Origin: a virus
Direction: 5' to 3' (one strand)
DNA: 46,131 nt
Virus record (IMG/VR): IMGVR_UViG_3300047316_000145
Coordinates: 1 to 46,131 of that record
Shown: one piece after another, positions 1 through 6,978 of the stretch
Numbering within the stretch: the first letter of the stretch is position 1
Layout of the letters: each line of letters starts with the position of its first letter
Translations under genes and position numbers: made by a program
Notes under the pieces: model-generated
What the model saw: the letters and a program-made list of their open reading frames with translations, nothing else
Told to the model about the DNA's origin: nothing
Databases searched by the model: none

Positions 1-22
1 CTGCGCACACTCCGTTTTGAGT
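1..22. repeat. Terminal direct repeat marking circular closure (left copy)
   Basis: The first 22 bases of the window are identical to the last 22 (46110-46131). One protein-coding frame runs through the repeat in both places and joins into a single sensible endonuclease. This is what an assembler leaves when it closes a circular or circularly permuted genome. It is too short to be a biological terminal redundancy by itself. The unique length is then 46,109 bases. Confidence 0.9.
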
Positions 23-337
23 AACGAGCAAAGCTTCGTATTCTTCGGTTGAGATTCCGAATTTCTTTTTAAGATGCGCTGCTCGTTGAGACTGTTTTTC
101 TTTAGGTGATAGCCCTTGCTTACGTTTACGAGCAGCACTCTGCACGCGACATTTTTCAAGGTTGGCGTAATAGTATTTGAGCGCGTATTCCCTGCGTTTG
201 ATTACGCCAACTTCGCCAAGTTCGTATTTGCGCCGCACGACAGCGGCTTTTTTCTTGCCGCTATCTCGATATCGTTTTTGTGCAGCTTTGTGTTTTTCGC
301 TGCCTCGATACTTCTTTTGCGCCGCGGTTTCAGACAT
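1..337 (-). CDS. Endonuclease VII-like HNH endonuclease, N-terminal part (continues at 46109-45934)
   Basis: This is the 5' part of a gene that crosses the circular join; the rest lies at the right end of the window. Joined, it encodes 170 residues. The ATG at 335-337 overlaps the stop of the tail chaperone fusion as ATGA. The first 95 residues are lysine- and arginine-rich helical repeats (KKYRGSEKHKAAQKRYRDSG), a basic DNA-binding stretch common in phage HNH enzymes. They lead into a KKFGIS-EEYEALL segment typical of recombination endonuclease VII proteins, and then the zinc/HNH core. The family cleaves branched or mismatched DNA in T4; here the role may be junction resolution or homing. 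It sits between the tail chaperones and the tape measure, where such a gene has no structural reason to be. Confidence 0.85.
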   Translation of the reverse strand, partial: MSETAAQKKYRGSEKHKAAQKRYRDSGKKKAAVVRRKYELGEVGVIKRREYALKYYYANLEKCRVQSAARKRKQGLSPKEKQSQRAAHLKKKFGISTEEYEALLVTQNGVCA

Positions 338-929
338 CAGTCTCGGGCTTCCTCGATCCCGTCAAGCCAATCGTGCGCGGTCCACAGATCCTCCCAGGAC
401 CACGTTTGCTCGACGTCGCACAGGCGTTCGCTCATGGCTTCAGAGAGGACGATACGCCAGATTGCGGCGTCTGCCCCTTCTGGCGTTCGGAGCCGTTTGC
501 CGGAGCGCTTTGGAGCAGCGCCCCCAATTCGCCTAAAAAACTTGCGAAATTGAACTTGAAACAGAAGATGAGCCATTTCCACATATTGATGTGGTTGGCC
601 CCCGAAAAGTGATCATCAAACACGGCGGCCAACGATACCGGAGCGCTGGGAATGGTTCCGGTAGTGACCTGTAACGTCAGGCTAACCATGGTCGCTTGCG
701 CGAACACGTCGCATACCATGTCTAGATCTTCGTCTGACATGCCGTTTGCTACGGCTGACATGAGCGCTTCGATAGCTCCGGTGTCACCCTTCTGGATGTC
801 GTCGACTTTCAGACCTGCAACCAAGAGGCGGGCGCAACGCATTTCGATGCGCCGTGCAGCCTTCGCCCCGATTTGGGTAACGGTGTACTGGGTCGATCCG
901 ATGACGGTGGTAGTGGTTTCTCGGGTCAT
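337..929 (-). CDS. Tail assembly chaperone, -1 frameshift product (gpGT-like)
   Basis: Predicted long form of the tail assembly chaperone. Ribosomes reading the 165-residue frame would slip back one base at 534-540, after about residue 132. They would then continue in the second frame for 65 residues (starting RRIGGAAPKR) to the stop at 337-339, giving 197 residues. In lambda-like and Mu-like phages the G and GT products together coat the tape measure during tail polymerisation. The position, after sheath and tube and before the tape measure, matches that role. The second frame has no convincing start site of its own: its first ATG/GTG lies inside the first frame with no ribosome site. The ratio of products cannot be judged from sequence. 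Confidence 0.75.
432..929 (-). CDS. Tail assembly chaperone, unshifted product (gpG-like)
   Basis: 165 residues, starting at the ATG at 927-929, which overlaps the stop of the upstream transglycosylase-like gene as ATGA. The N-terminal half (MTRETTTTVIGSTQYTVTQI) is a small beta-rich start followed by a helical body rich in small acidic segments (ANGMSDEDLDMVCDVF). This is how many contractile-tail chaperones look. The C-terminal 33 residues after the slip site are low-complexity (SAPANGSERQ), consistent with read-through of an out-of-frame tail. The gene is assigned by its position between tail tube and tape measure and by the overlapping -1 frame, not by a confident sequence family match. 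Confidence 0.75.
   Translation of the reverse strand: MTRETTTTVIGSTQYTVTQIGAKAARRIEMRCARLLVAGLKVDDIQKGDTGAIEALMSAVANGMSDEDLDMVCDVFAQATMVSLTLQVTTGTIPSAPVSLAAVFDDHFSGANHINMWKWLIFCFKFNFASFLGELGALLQSAPANGSERQKGQTPQSGVSSSLKP
534..540 (-). other. Slippery heptamer T TTT TTA for -1 ribosomal frameshifting
   Basis: On the minus strand the chaperone frame reads AGT TTT TTA GGC, giving a T_TTT_TTA heptamer of the X_XXY_YYZ type. Slipping back one base leads directly into the open second frame (AGG CGA ATT), which stays open for 65 codons. It lies exactly where tail chaperone genes of other phages carry their slip site. A downstream stimulatory structure was not identified by eye. Confidence 0.75.
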
Positions 930-1405
930 GGTTGAACCCGAGCATACCACCGTTGGGCAAGCAATACACGTTGCTTAGACGCGTCTCCGCCCGCTTCGCA
1001 CGAACCGGACGTGTATGCGCGGAGCATCAAAGGCACCGGTCCGGTACACGCTGTCTGCGACCTTCGCATCAATTCCAAGGCGATGCGCACCGCGGTGCGA
1101 CGGTCCGTCAATTGACCATGGCCTTGGATCTGCCACAACGACCACGAGCGGCCATGGTCACCCCGGGTCTCGCCGGTGTCTACGTCGGCCCGCCAGGCGC
1201 TCTCACGCCACGCCACGGCGAGCAGAAGCACGGCAGTGCGCTCTCGCCCGTGGGGCCCACCAAACAGCGGAGGCGCTTCCTGGACGGCGGAGGCTACGTC
1301 TTCGGCGATGTCCGCGTAACGGCTAGCGGCGACCCAAGGTAGCTCACCGCGTTGGAGTTCGGGCGGAGCTACCAGGAGCATCAAAGTCAGGAGCCAAGTG
1401 GCCAC
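926..1405 (-). CDS. Putative lytic transglycosylase / lysozyme-like protein in tail operon
   Basis: 159 residues from a GTG start three bases after the tube gene stop. The N-terminus (MATWLLTLMLLVAPP) is hydrophobic and looks like a secretion signal or membrane anchor. The central segment LLAVAWRESAWR carries a candidate catalytic glutamate (E68), followed by GRSWSLWQIQ, which resembles the serine/glutamine motif of SLT-type transglycosylases. Enzymes of this fold cut the glycan strands of peptidoglycan. In the tail operon it could act locally during injection, but the signal-like N-terminus also suggests export for lysis. The assignment rests on short motifs only; the overall similarity is unproven. 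Confidence 0.55.
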   Translation of the reverse strand: MATWLLTLMLLVAPPELQRGELPWVAASRYADIAEDVASAVQEAPPLFGGPHGRERTAVLLLAVAWRESAWRADVDTGETRGDHGRSWSLWQIQGHGQLTDRRTAVRIALELMRRSQTACTGPVPLMLRAYTSGSCEAGGDASKQRVLLAQRWYARVQP

Positions 1406-1408
1406 CGT

Positions 1409-1831
1409 TCACGGGTTCCCGCCTGCAAACTGCGTCCCGTCGATCGCGACAAGTTTCCAAACCCGATCCTTGGGCTCGTTCGAAAACTCGGTCTCGGGCG
1501 GTCCCATGATGCGCGCTTGTCCCGCGACGAACAGGCTGTTACCGCCCAGGTCCGACAGGATGAACGGGCCGATTCCCGCGCCGTTGCCGCTTGAAATGTC
1601 AGCCTGGCGAATCGCGCTAAGCAGTGCGTTGACGATCGAAGTCTGAAGAAGGGTGATTTCGATTTCGAAAATCAGGTTGCCCTTTTTCCAGAATACGGCG
1701 TCGCCACCTACGCCGGCTTGCACGTCGTAGTCCGGATCCTTCTTCGTGATCTTGATTGCGCCGCCGCTACCGTACCCCGAGAGGGGCACAGTCAGAAACG
1801 CACATTTGACGTTGTCAAGTCCGTAGTTCAT
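1409..1831 (-). CDS. Tail tube protein (DUF3277/KPP10-type structural protein)
   Basis: 140 residues beginning MNYGLDNVKCAFLTVPLSGY; the ATG overlaps the sheath stop codon. The size, the beta-rich composition (GGAIKITKKDPDY, NLIFEIEITLLQTSIVN) and the position immediately after the sheath gene match the inner tube proteins of contractile tails that carry DUF3383-type sheaths. Such proteins stack as hexameric rings around the DNA channel. The C-terminus (DRVWKLVAIDG) is consistent with a final beta strand of this fold. The family is recognised from pattern and gene order; no cysteine or catalytic feature is expected. Confidence 0.8.
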   Translation of the reverse strand: MNYGLDNVKCAFLTVPLSGYGSGGAIKITKKDPDYDVQAGVGGDAVFWKKGNLIFEIEITLLQTSIVNALLSAIRQADISSGNGAGIGPFILSDLGGNSLFVAGQARIMGPPETEFSNEPKDRVWKLVAIDGTQFAGGNP

Positions 1832-3192
1832 ACGCTCAGGGTCCCGCTAATTTGAACCGCGTTGATAGCACCCGCGAGCGTCGCGGTGAACTTGACGTTG
1901 GGGAGCAACCGCGAAGCGCGGATCGCAGGGTCGATATCCTTGACCAGCGGGGCCGTGCACGTGGGCCCAGGCGACGCTGCCAAGAAATTGTTGACGATCC
2001 CGGACTTGAGGCGGGCAATCACGATGCCCTTGATCGCGTTGATTCCGTCATCCGTGTAGGGGATTTTCGAGCCGCTGTTTGCTGCGTTGTAGAACGCCGC
2101 GATTACGTCGGTCTGAAGGCGTGAGAACAGCCAATCAGAACCGACGATGATATCGATGTGCTCGTTGTCAGCGACAAGATCCGAGTAGGTTTGCGACAGT
2201 CCGCCAAGGCTGACATACACGTTGCCGCGCTTGTTCTGGACCTTGATCGCACTACCGTCCGCCAAGAGCGGGCCGTCAACCGAGATGCCGCCAAGCGTCA
2301 GGAACGACCAAGAGTTCCCGCCCGGAGCTTGCGCACCGGCCGCAAGACCCTTGGCCAACCACGCAACCCCGCGGTACCCGAAGATCTGGGTTTGCGAGAA
2401 GATGCCGGCGACTCGCGCGTAACCCGCGGTCTTAAGGACGCTCATCACGTCAGAGGTAACGGTGTTATCTGCGCAATCCGAATCGCTGGTTTCGTACAGC
2501 TGGATCTTCTTTTCGGTTTCCAGCTGGACCTGCAACGCTTCGATCTCGAGCGCTGCGCAGCTGTCGATCGTGACGCCGTACCACGTCGTTGCGTCAACAG
2601 TCTTGATCGCGTTGTAGTCCAGCACGATGCCAGCATCGGCCGTCGTGTTCGCGACGTGTAGATCGGTCAAAGCCGGGAGGTTCTTCAGATCGAACAGGAT
2701 GCCGCTAGCCGCGGTACCCGTGATCGTAACCTCGCCGGTCGAACCGTTGACTACCGAACTAGACGACGCCAGCGCATCGATCGCAGTGTTAAGCGCCGTG
2801 CCGATAGTGACGGCGGTTTCGCTGCTACCGTTCGTGTACGTGATAGCCGTGGCAAGGCCCGTTGCGTCAACGTACGTGAGCGAATAGATGAACCCAGCGG
2901 TAAGATTCTTCGGGAGAATCTTGATGATTTCCGTGACGGGGTGCGTGCGCTTCCCGATCACGATTTGCGACGGGCTCGGGTTCTGCGAGAACACGGAAAT
3001 AGCCATCTTGTAGGCCGGATCCGTGATGTGAAACCCGTCGTCAAGCATGCCTTGCGTTGACGTGTAGATCTCTACCAGGTTCGCCGTGCGGGTGTGGTAC
3101 ACCAACAGCAACGGGATACCGAACCCTTGCAACGACGGGAACACCGTTTGACGGGTGATCGTGACGTTGACAATCTGGTCAAGTAGACTCAT
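1828..3192 (-). CDS. Tail sheath protein (DUF3383 family)
   Basis: 454 residues, the contractile outer layer of the tail. The start MSLLDQIVNVTITRQTVFPS and the segment IVIGKRTHPVTEI are typical of DUF3383 sheath proteins, as is a C-terminal part with SGSKIPYTDDGI and VKFTATLAGAINAVQISGTL. The terminal strand probably joins the sheath mesh. A threonine/serine-rich insertion at about residues 105-190 (VNGSTGEVTITGTAASGI) is likely a surface-exposed domain. The ATG overlaps the preceding terminator gene as ATGA. This protein is the main reason for calling the phage a myovirus. Confidence 0.9.
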   Translation of the reverse strand: MSLLDQIVNVTITRQTVFPSLQGFGIPLLLVYHTRTANLVEIYTSTQGMLDDGFHITDPAYKMAISVFSQNPSPSQIVIGKRTHPVTEIIKILPKNLTAGFIYSLTYVDATGLATAITYTNGSSETAVTIGTALNTAIDALASSSSVVNGSTGEVTITGTAASGILFDLKNLPALTDLHVANTTADAGIVLDYNAIKTVDATTWYGVTIDSCAALEIEALQVQLETEKKIQLYETSDSDCADNTVTSDVMSVLKTAGYARVAGIFSQTQIFGYRGVAWLAKGLAAGAQAPGGNSWSFLTLGGISVDGPLLADGSAIKVQNKRGNVYVSLGGLSQTYSDLVADNEHIDIIVGSDWLFSRLQTDVIAAFYNAANSGSKIPYTDDGINAIKGIVIARLKSGIVNNFLAASPGPTCTAPLVKDIDPAIRASRLLPNVKFTATLAGAINAVQISGTLSV

Positions 3193-3746
3193 GGGATCAC
3201 GATATCCAAGGGCTGTTCGGCGCCCGGCAGAAGTTGCGACGTACCCGTGATTTCAGCGATGTAGGGATAGCGCGTCGGATCGGCTTCACTGAAAGAGGCG
3301 TTCAAGCTGACGTCCAACGCAGCCTTGGAAATGATGCGGTCGTCCACAGGCACTTGGAGATCTTGCACCTGACCAGTCGTAGCGATCGACACGTTCACGG
3401 CGTTCAGCGCATCAATAGAGCTCTGCCAGCGGAGACGCAAACGCATCTTCTCAAGGATGGCCCAAGCCGTGTTAACGTTCTTCTGTTCCAACGATTCGGC
3501 GATGATGCGCCAAGGCAAGGCCCGTTGACCTACGGCCACGTCTCCGAAGTCTTGCGTCCCTACGTCGAATGTCGTGCGGACTTCATCGCGTCCAACACTT
3601 GCCGTGGCCGTGAACGATAGGAGCACGATGCCGCGGGTGACATCGTTCGTCTCCGGGCGAGGTTGGTTCTCCCATACCGCGTCAAGCCCGGTCAAGGCAG
3701 CGGCGAGCGCCAAGAGACCGTCACAGGTGCTATCGAGCGACGACAT
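3189..3746 (-). CDS. Tail terminator / neck protein (LIC_12616-like)
   Basis: 185 residues, located between the gp10-like neck gene and the sheath gene, the usual position of a tail terminator that caps the finished tail and meets the head. Visible features are an alpha/beta N-terminus (DGLLALAAALTGLDAVWENQPRPE), a central GIVLLSFTATASVGRDE strand pair, and DVAVGQRALPWRIIAESLEQK. That pattern resembles LIC_12616-type neck proteins. No enzymatic motif is present. It overlaps the sheath gene by an ATGA and the upstream neck gene by 17 bases. Confidence 0.6.
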   Translation of the reverse strand: MSSLDSTCDGLLALAAALTGLDAVWENQPRPETNDVTRGIVLLSFTATASVGRDEVRTTFDVGTQDFGDVAVGQRALPWRIIAESLEQKNVNTAWAILEKMRLRLRWQSSIDALNAVNVSIATTGQVQDLQVPVDDRIISKAALDVSLNASFSEADPTRYPYIAEITGTSQLLPGAEQPLDIVIP

Positions 3747-4188
3747 GGCCCCTGATGCTCGCGCGGAGTTGACCGGTACGACCGATCAACGGCTTGGAAC
3801 TACCCTTCTGACGGATCGTGCTGTCAGCGTTCGGCGGAGGTACGCCGGCGCTGATACGCTTCTGGACTTGACCGGCGAAATACTGCGCGGTCAGGTCAAG
3901 CGCTGCACGGGGGTCCGCGCCTTTAAAGATCTTCTCGCCTGCGCTCTTGAGCTTAGCTTGAATGTCCGCTTGATTGGCGTCGAACCAACCCGACAGGAAC
4001 GGTCGAGCCGGGATGCGTTCCGTACCGTATTCGTTCCAAGTCGCCACGTCGGCAACCGTTGCGCCACCTTCGTATGCGCTTGCGCCTTCCGCTTCGTGGA
4101 CCCCGACCGTGATAGCAAGCTTCGACGCTTTGCAGCGCGCCAGAAGTGCTTTCAGGCCGGTATCTTTGTCAGAATACGCGGTCGGCAA
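3730..4188 (-). CDS. Neck / head-completion protein (HK97 gp10 or Mu gpG-like virion morphogenesis protein)
   Basis: 152 residues. The segment VGVHEAEGASAYEGGATVADVATWNEYGTERIPARPFL is typical of this family: a strand, then a loop ending in an EYGT-IPARPF motif. The C-terminal KPLIGRTGQLRASI is the equally typical LIDTGxLRxSI-like end. Proteins of this group act at the head-to-tail junction during assembly. The gene overlaps its upstream neighbour by 20 bases and its downstream neighbour by 17, in line with the surrounding connector cluster. Confidence 0.8.
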   Translation of the reverse strand: MPTAYSDKDTGLKALLARCKASKLAITVGVHEAEGASAYEGGATVADVATWNEYGTERIPARPFLSGWFDANQADIQAKLKSAGEKIFKGADPRAALDLTAQYFAGQVQKRISAGVPPPNADSTIRQKGSSKPLIGRTGQLRASIRGHVVAR

Positions 4189-4444
4189 AAGTGATCTCTT
4201 CTCGCAAACGTTCGTAGGCTGTACCGTACGTGCTCGTCGCTTTGTCGCTTTGAAGGCGCGCCGTCATCCCGTTGGGCGAAAGGGCGAGCAACGAAGCGGT
4301 CAACAAGCCTTGACCTTGATCGTATTGGTCACCCCATTCAGCAACGGACATGCGAGACACAGCAACCGCCAGCATCGTGCTGACGAGCGAATCAGACGTC
4401 TTGGCGAATTCCGGGTATTGCGTTCGGAAAGTCGCCAGGTCCAC
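4169..4444 (-). CDS. Head-tail connector protein (DUF4054-like)
   Basis: 91 residues with the start MDLATFRTQYPEFA, a hallmark of DUF4054 connector proteins (small all-helical adaptors that bind the portal). The middle contains a helix pair, AEWGDQYDQGQGLLTASLLALS. The size and place between the capsid protein and the gp10-like gene support the call. It is separated by two bases from the preceding gene. Confidence 0.75.
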   Translation of the reverse strand: MDLATFRTQYPEFAKTSDSLVSTMLAVAVSRMSVAEWGDQYDQGQGLLTASLLALSPNGMTARLQSDKATSTYGTAYERLREEITFADRVF

Positions 4445-4446
4445 CG

Positions 4447-4827
4447 TTACCCTCGCTTGCGCTTCAGGACGGCCGAGAGAACCTCGGGACGTTTCTCGTC
4501 AACAGCAAGTTTGTCGAGGCTATCGAGGTTCGCTTTGCTGACGAGATCCAGCGCGACGTTCTCGGGAAGGTCCGCCAAACCCCGGCGCTCCTGGAACTTG
4601 CTCGCCGGCATCGGTTCGGCTGCGCCCTTCACTTCGACGATTTCGTGCACCGCCGACATGATCACGCCGGCGACGCGCCGGTTATGCGTACCGGCCTTGA
4701 TCATCGCTGCGCCGCGAGCATCCGTCACGTCAACCAGATCGCCAGGGGCGACGAGGGTCGAAACTTCGATCCCATCCTGAAGAGTCTGGATCCAATACGG
4801 CCTGGCGCTACGGTTCTGAATCATCAT
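4447..4827 (-). CDS. Head/neck protein of unknown exact role
   Basis: 126 residues following the major capsid gene by an ATGA overlap. The first 60 residues are beta-rich (LVAPGDLVDVTDARG) and the last 50 are charged and helical, ending LSAVLKRKRG. The same position in related phages often holds a small head-completion or capsid-associated protein, but no family motif could be recognised. The structural role is inferred from context only. Confidence 0.6.
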   Translation of the reverse strand: MMIQNRSARPYWIQTLQDGIEVSTLVAPGDLVDVTDARGAAMIKAGTHNRRVAGVIMSAVHEIVEVKGAAEPMPASKFQERRGLADLPENVALDLVSKANLDSLDKLAVDEKRPEVLSAVLKRKRG

Positions 4828-5840
4828 GAGTGAATGCCATCCACGTATTCGATCCCCATGGGATAGTGAACCGCGACGCCGCCGAAAACATTGTAACAGT
4901 TGATCAGGAACGTAAGGGCCTTCGCAATCGGAGGCAGCTGCGTAAATTCTTTCATGATCATGAGTTCCACGATCTCAGAATCACGCTTGTAACTCACGAG
5001 GCGTGGCTTCGTTCCGCCAGCATCCGCCGTAGCGAGGAACGTCCACCAATCGATGTTTTTGATGTACGCGCTTTGCTCTAGAAACAAGCGGCCGACAGGC
5101 TTGGGGTTCAAGTCGCTGAACGGCTTGGACATGATCAAGTTGTAGCTCGCGATATCGAGCAGATAGGTATCAGGGGGGAAGATACCCTTTGACGCCTCAA
5201 CCTGCTTGTTGGCGATCGTGTTCAGGTCCGCCAGGATCTGATCGCTGGTAGCGATGTCCCACGACCCGATGATGTCGCCGCCAGCTGCCGTCAGCAACGT
5301 GACGTTCGTATTGTTCAGGAAACCAGGGATGTTGGCGTCCGCCTCGCCGATGGCTGCGATCTGCTCGATCAAGTTTTCGATCGAGCGCTTCGCAGCGAAC
5401 GCCAGCTTGGCGTCGATATTGACGCCCGAGAACGCAGCCTTAGCAAGATCCAAAAGGCTGTAGTGGTACGCGATGCCGCCCGTCTTGAGAGGGTGGAGCA
5501 CCTCGGCGGCGAGCGTCGACACGACGGGCAGATCTGCCGCATAGTCATGGATGATCTTGGCCATGCCGGCCCAGGTGTAGCCACGCTCGCTCCAAGCTTC
5601 TGCACCCTCGGGAACTTCGTAGTTCACCGGGAGGAACAGACGCGCCTTGAGCTCCGGGAATTTCTTGTCAAAGGTCCGCTTGACGACGTAGGTCAGCTGA
5701 CGGGTAATGACGGCGGTTTCGCCGGCGTCCAGACGTTCGCCCCGGCCTTCCCACCAACCCTGAGTAACAAGCGCGCCAAGACGCGCAAGGTTCTCTTTGC
5801 TGTCTTCGTACCAGGCCGAAATCGCGTTTCCGAATCGCAT
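4824..5840 (-). CDS. Major capsid protein (DUF2184 family)
   Basis: 338 residues. The N-terminus (MRFGNAISAWYEDSKENLAR) leads into VKRTFDKKFPELKARLFLPVNYEVPEGAEAW. The stretch TYTWAGMAKI with ADLPVVSTLAAEVLHPLKTGGIAYHYSLLDL follows the pattern of DUF2184 capsid proteins of HK97-like fold. The C-terminal part (FLINCYNVFGGVAVHYPMGI) is the final strand region of that family. It sits downstream of the portal, protease and head-decoration genes. No N-terminal cleavage site could be fixed from sequence, although a DUF2213 protease lies upstream. Confidence 0.85.
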   Translation of the reverse strand: MRFGNAISAWYEDSKENLARLGALVTQGWWEGRGERLDAGETAVITRQLTYVVKRTFDKKFPELKARLFLPVNYEVPEGAEAWSERGYTWAGMAKIIHDYAADLPVVSTLAAEVLHPLKTGGIAYHYSLLDLAKAAFSGVNIDAKLAFAAKRSIENLIEQIAAIGEADANIPGFLNNTNVTLLTAAGGDIIGSWDIATSDQILADLNTIANKQVEASKGIFPPDTYLLDIASYNLIMSKPFSDLNPKPVGRLFLEQSAYIKNIDWWTFLATADAGGTKPRLVSYKRDSEIVELMIMKEFTQLPPIAKALTFLINCYNVFGGVAVHYPMGIEYVDGIHS

Positions 5841-5851
5841 GGGTATTTTCC

Positions 5852-6151
5852 TCAGGCCGCAAACCAGTTGGAGCCGTCTGACACGAACGTGGTGCGGCCG
5901 TAGGCCGTAGTAAGAGACTTGGTGCTTGCGCCGTTGATCGTCTGGGAAAGGGACGTCGCAACCGTTACCGCGGTAGTGGAGTTGTTGGACTCCTGGATAA
6001 CAATGCTACGCCCTTGGAGACCCTTCGCGGTTGGGAGGGTAACCGTAAAGGCCCCTCCTGCCGCGTTGACTTTGACCATCTCGCCCGCCTTGGCCGTGTA
6101 AGCCGCGGTCTTGACGGGCGTGACAGAGAGTTTGCCTTGGAACGGGTACAT
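5852..6151 (-). CDS. Stand-alone capsid decoration / head fibre beta-domain
   Basis: 99 residues starting with an ATG that shares one base with the preceding stop (TGATG). It is a clear paralogue of the C-terminal domain of the upstream 275-residue head protein. Both share the order K-T/S-A-Y-T-A, GGAFTVTLPTA, a TTAVTVAT-SQTING stretch, and an end of the form SDG-NW. It is probably a beta-sandwich carried on the capsid surface. It lies directly before the major capsid gene, eleven bases away. The function is inferred from the position. Confidence 0.7.
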   Translation of the reverse strand: MYPFQGKLSVTPVKTAAYTAKAGEMVKVNAAGGAFTVTLPTAKGLQGRSIVIQESNNSTTAVTVATSLSQTINGASTKSLTTAYGRTTFVSDGSNWFAA

Positions 6152-6978
6152 CAGGCCTCAACCATGACCCAGTTTGCGCCGTCCGACGTAAACTCTTTGC
6201 CGGCGTGCGCCGTGGTCATGCTCGCCGTGCTCGATCCGTTGATCGTTTGGCTGGACGTCGTTGCGACGGTAACGGCCGTCGTCGACGCCGTATTGTTGAA
6301 GACGCGGATCGACTGGCCAACCACACCGACAGCCGTCGGCAGGGTAACCGTGAATGCGCCACCCGTCGGGTCAACCAGGACAAGATCGCCGATGACGGCG
6401 GTGTAGGCGCTGGTTTTCACAGCAGTGACGTTCCACGAACCGCCCGTCAGGACCGAAGCATCCGCGCTCGCGAGCGGGAAGTTACAGTCAACCAGGGCAA
6501 AGCCTGCAGTGCTCGCCCCGATCAGGACCTTCGCCCCGCGGACCTTGACGGCCTGGGTCGAACCCGCGTCGTTGCGGATTGAACCCTTGGTCGAACCGGT
6601 CGAGTACCATGCGTAAACATCGTCACCCTGGGCAACGGTGTTTTGCACAAGGCACCAGATCCGGCCCTTGCGAACCAGGGCCACGGAATCTTTGAGAGCG
6701 AAGCGCGGCGATGCCGGTTGCTTCATCACGTTCAGGACCGTGAAGCCAAAAACGACGCTATTCGCATCGACCGGGTATTTGACCTTGAGGCCGTACCCGG
6801 GGAGCAAAGACGTCTGGGCGGTGTCCAGGATGACGGCCACGCCAGCTTCGACGCCAGCGGACTCCGACACGAGAGCGGACATGATGTCCGCCTGACCCGG
6901 GTCGAACAACTGCCCGGCGAATGCCGCTGCCGGGAACTGGTCAACCGTAGTCTGGGGAAAGATATCAGCGCCCATCAT
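6151..6978 (-). CDS. Head structural protein with C-terminal beta-domain (cement protein-like)
   Basis: 275 residues. Residues 1-170 form an N-terminal region (FPAAAFAGQLFDPGQADIMS; GRIWCLVQNTVAQGDDVYAW) reminiscent of phage cement/decoration proteins that occur just before capsid genes. Residues about 180-275 duplicate the small protein encoded next to it (VDPTGGAFTVTLPTA, TTAVTVAT). It overlaps the protease stop as ATGA, with two consecutive ATG codons at its start. It is probably a capsid-stabilising protein, with the C-terminal domain exposed. Confidence 0.65.
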   Translation of the reverse strand: MMGADIFPQTTVDQFPAAAFAGQLFDPGQADIMSALVSESAGVEAGVAVILDTAQTSLLPGYGLKVKYPVDANSVVFGFTVLNVMKQPASPRFALKDSVALVRKGRIWCLVQNTVAQGDDVYAWYSTGSTKGSIRNDAGSTQAVKVRGAKVLIGASTAGFALVDCNFPLASADASVLTGGSWNVTAVKTSAYTAVIGDLVLVDPTGGAFTVTLPTAVGVVGQSIRVFNNTASTTAVTVATTSSQTINGSSTASMTTAHAGKEFTSDGANWVMVEA

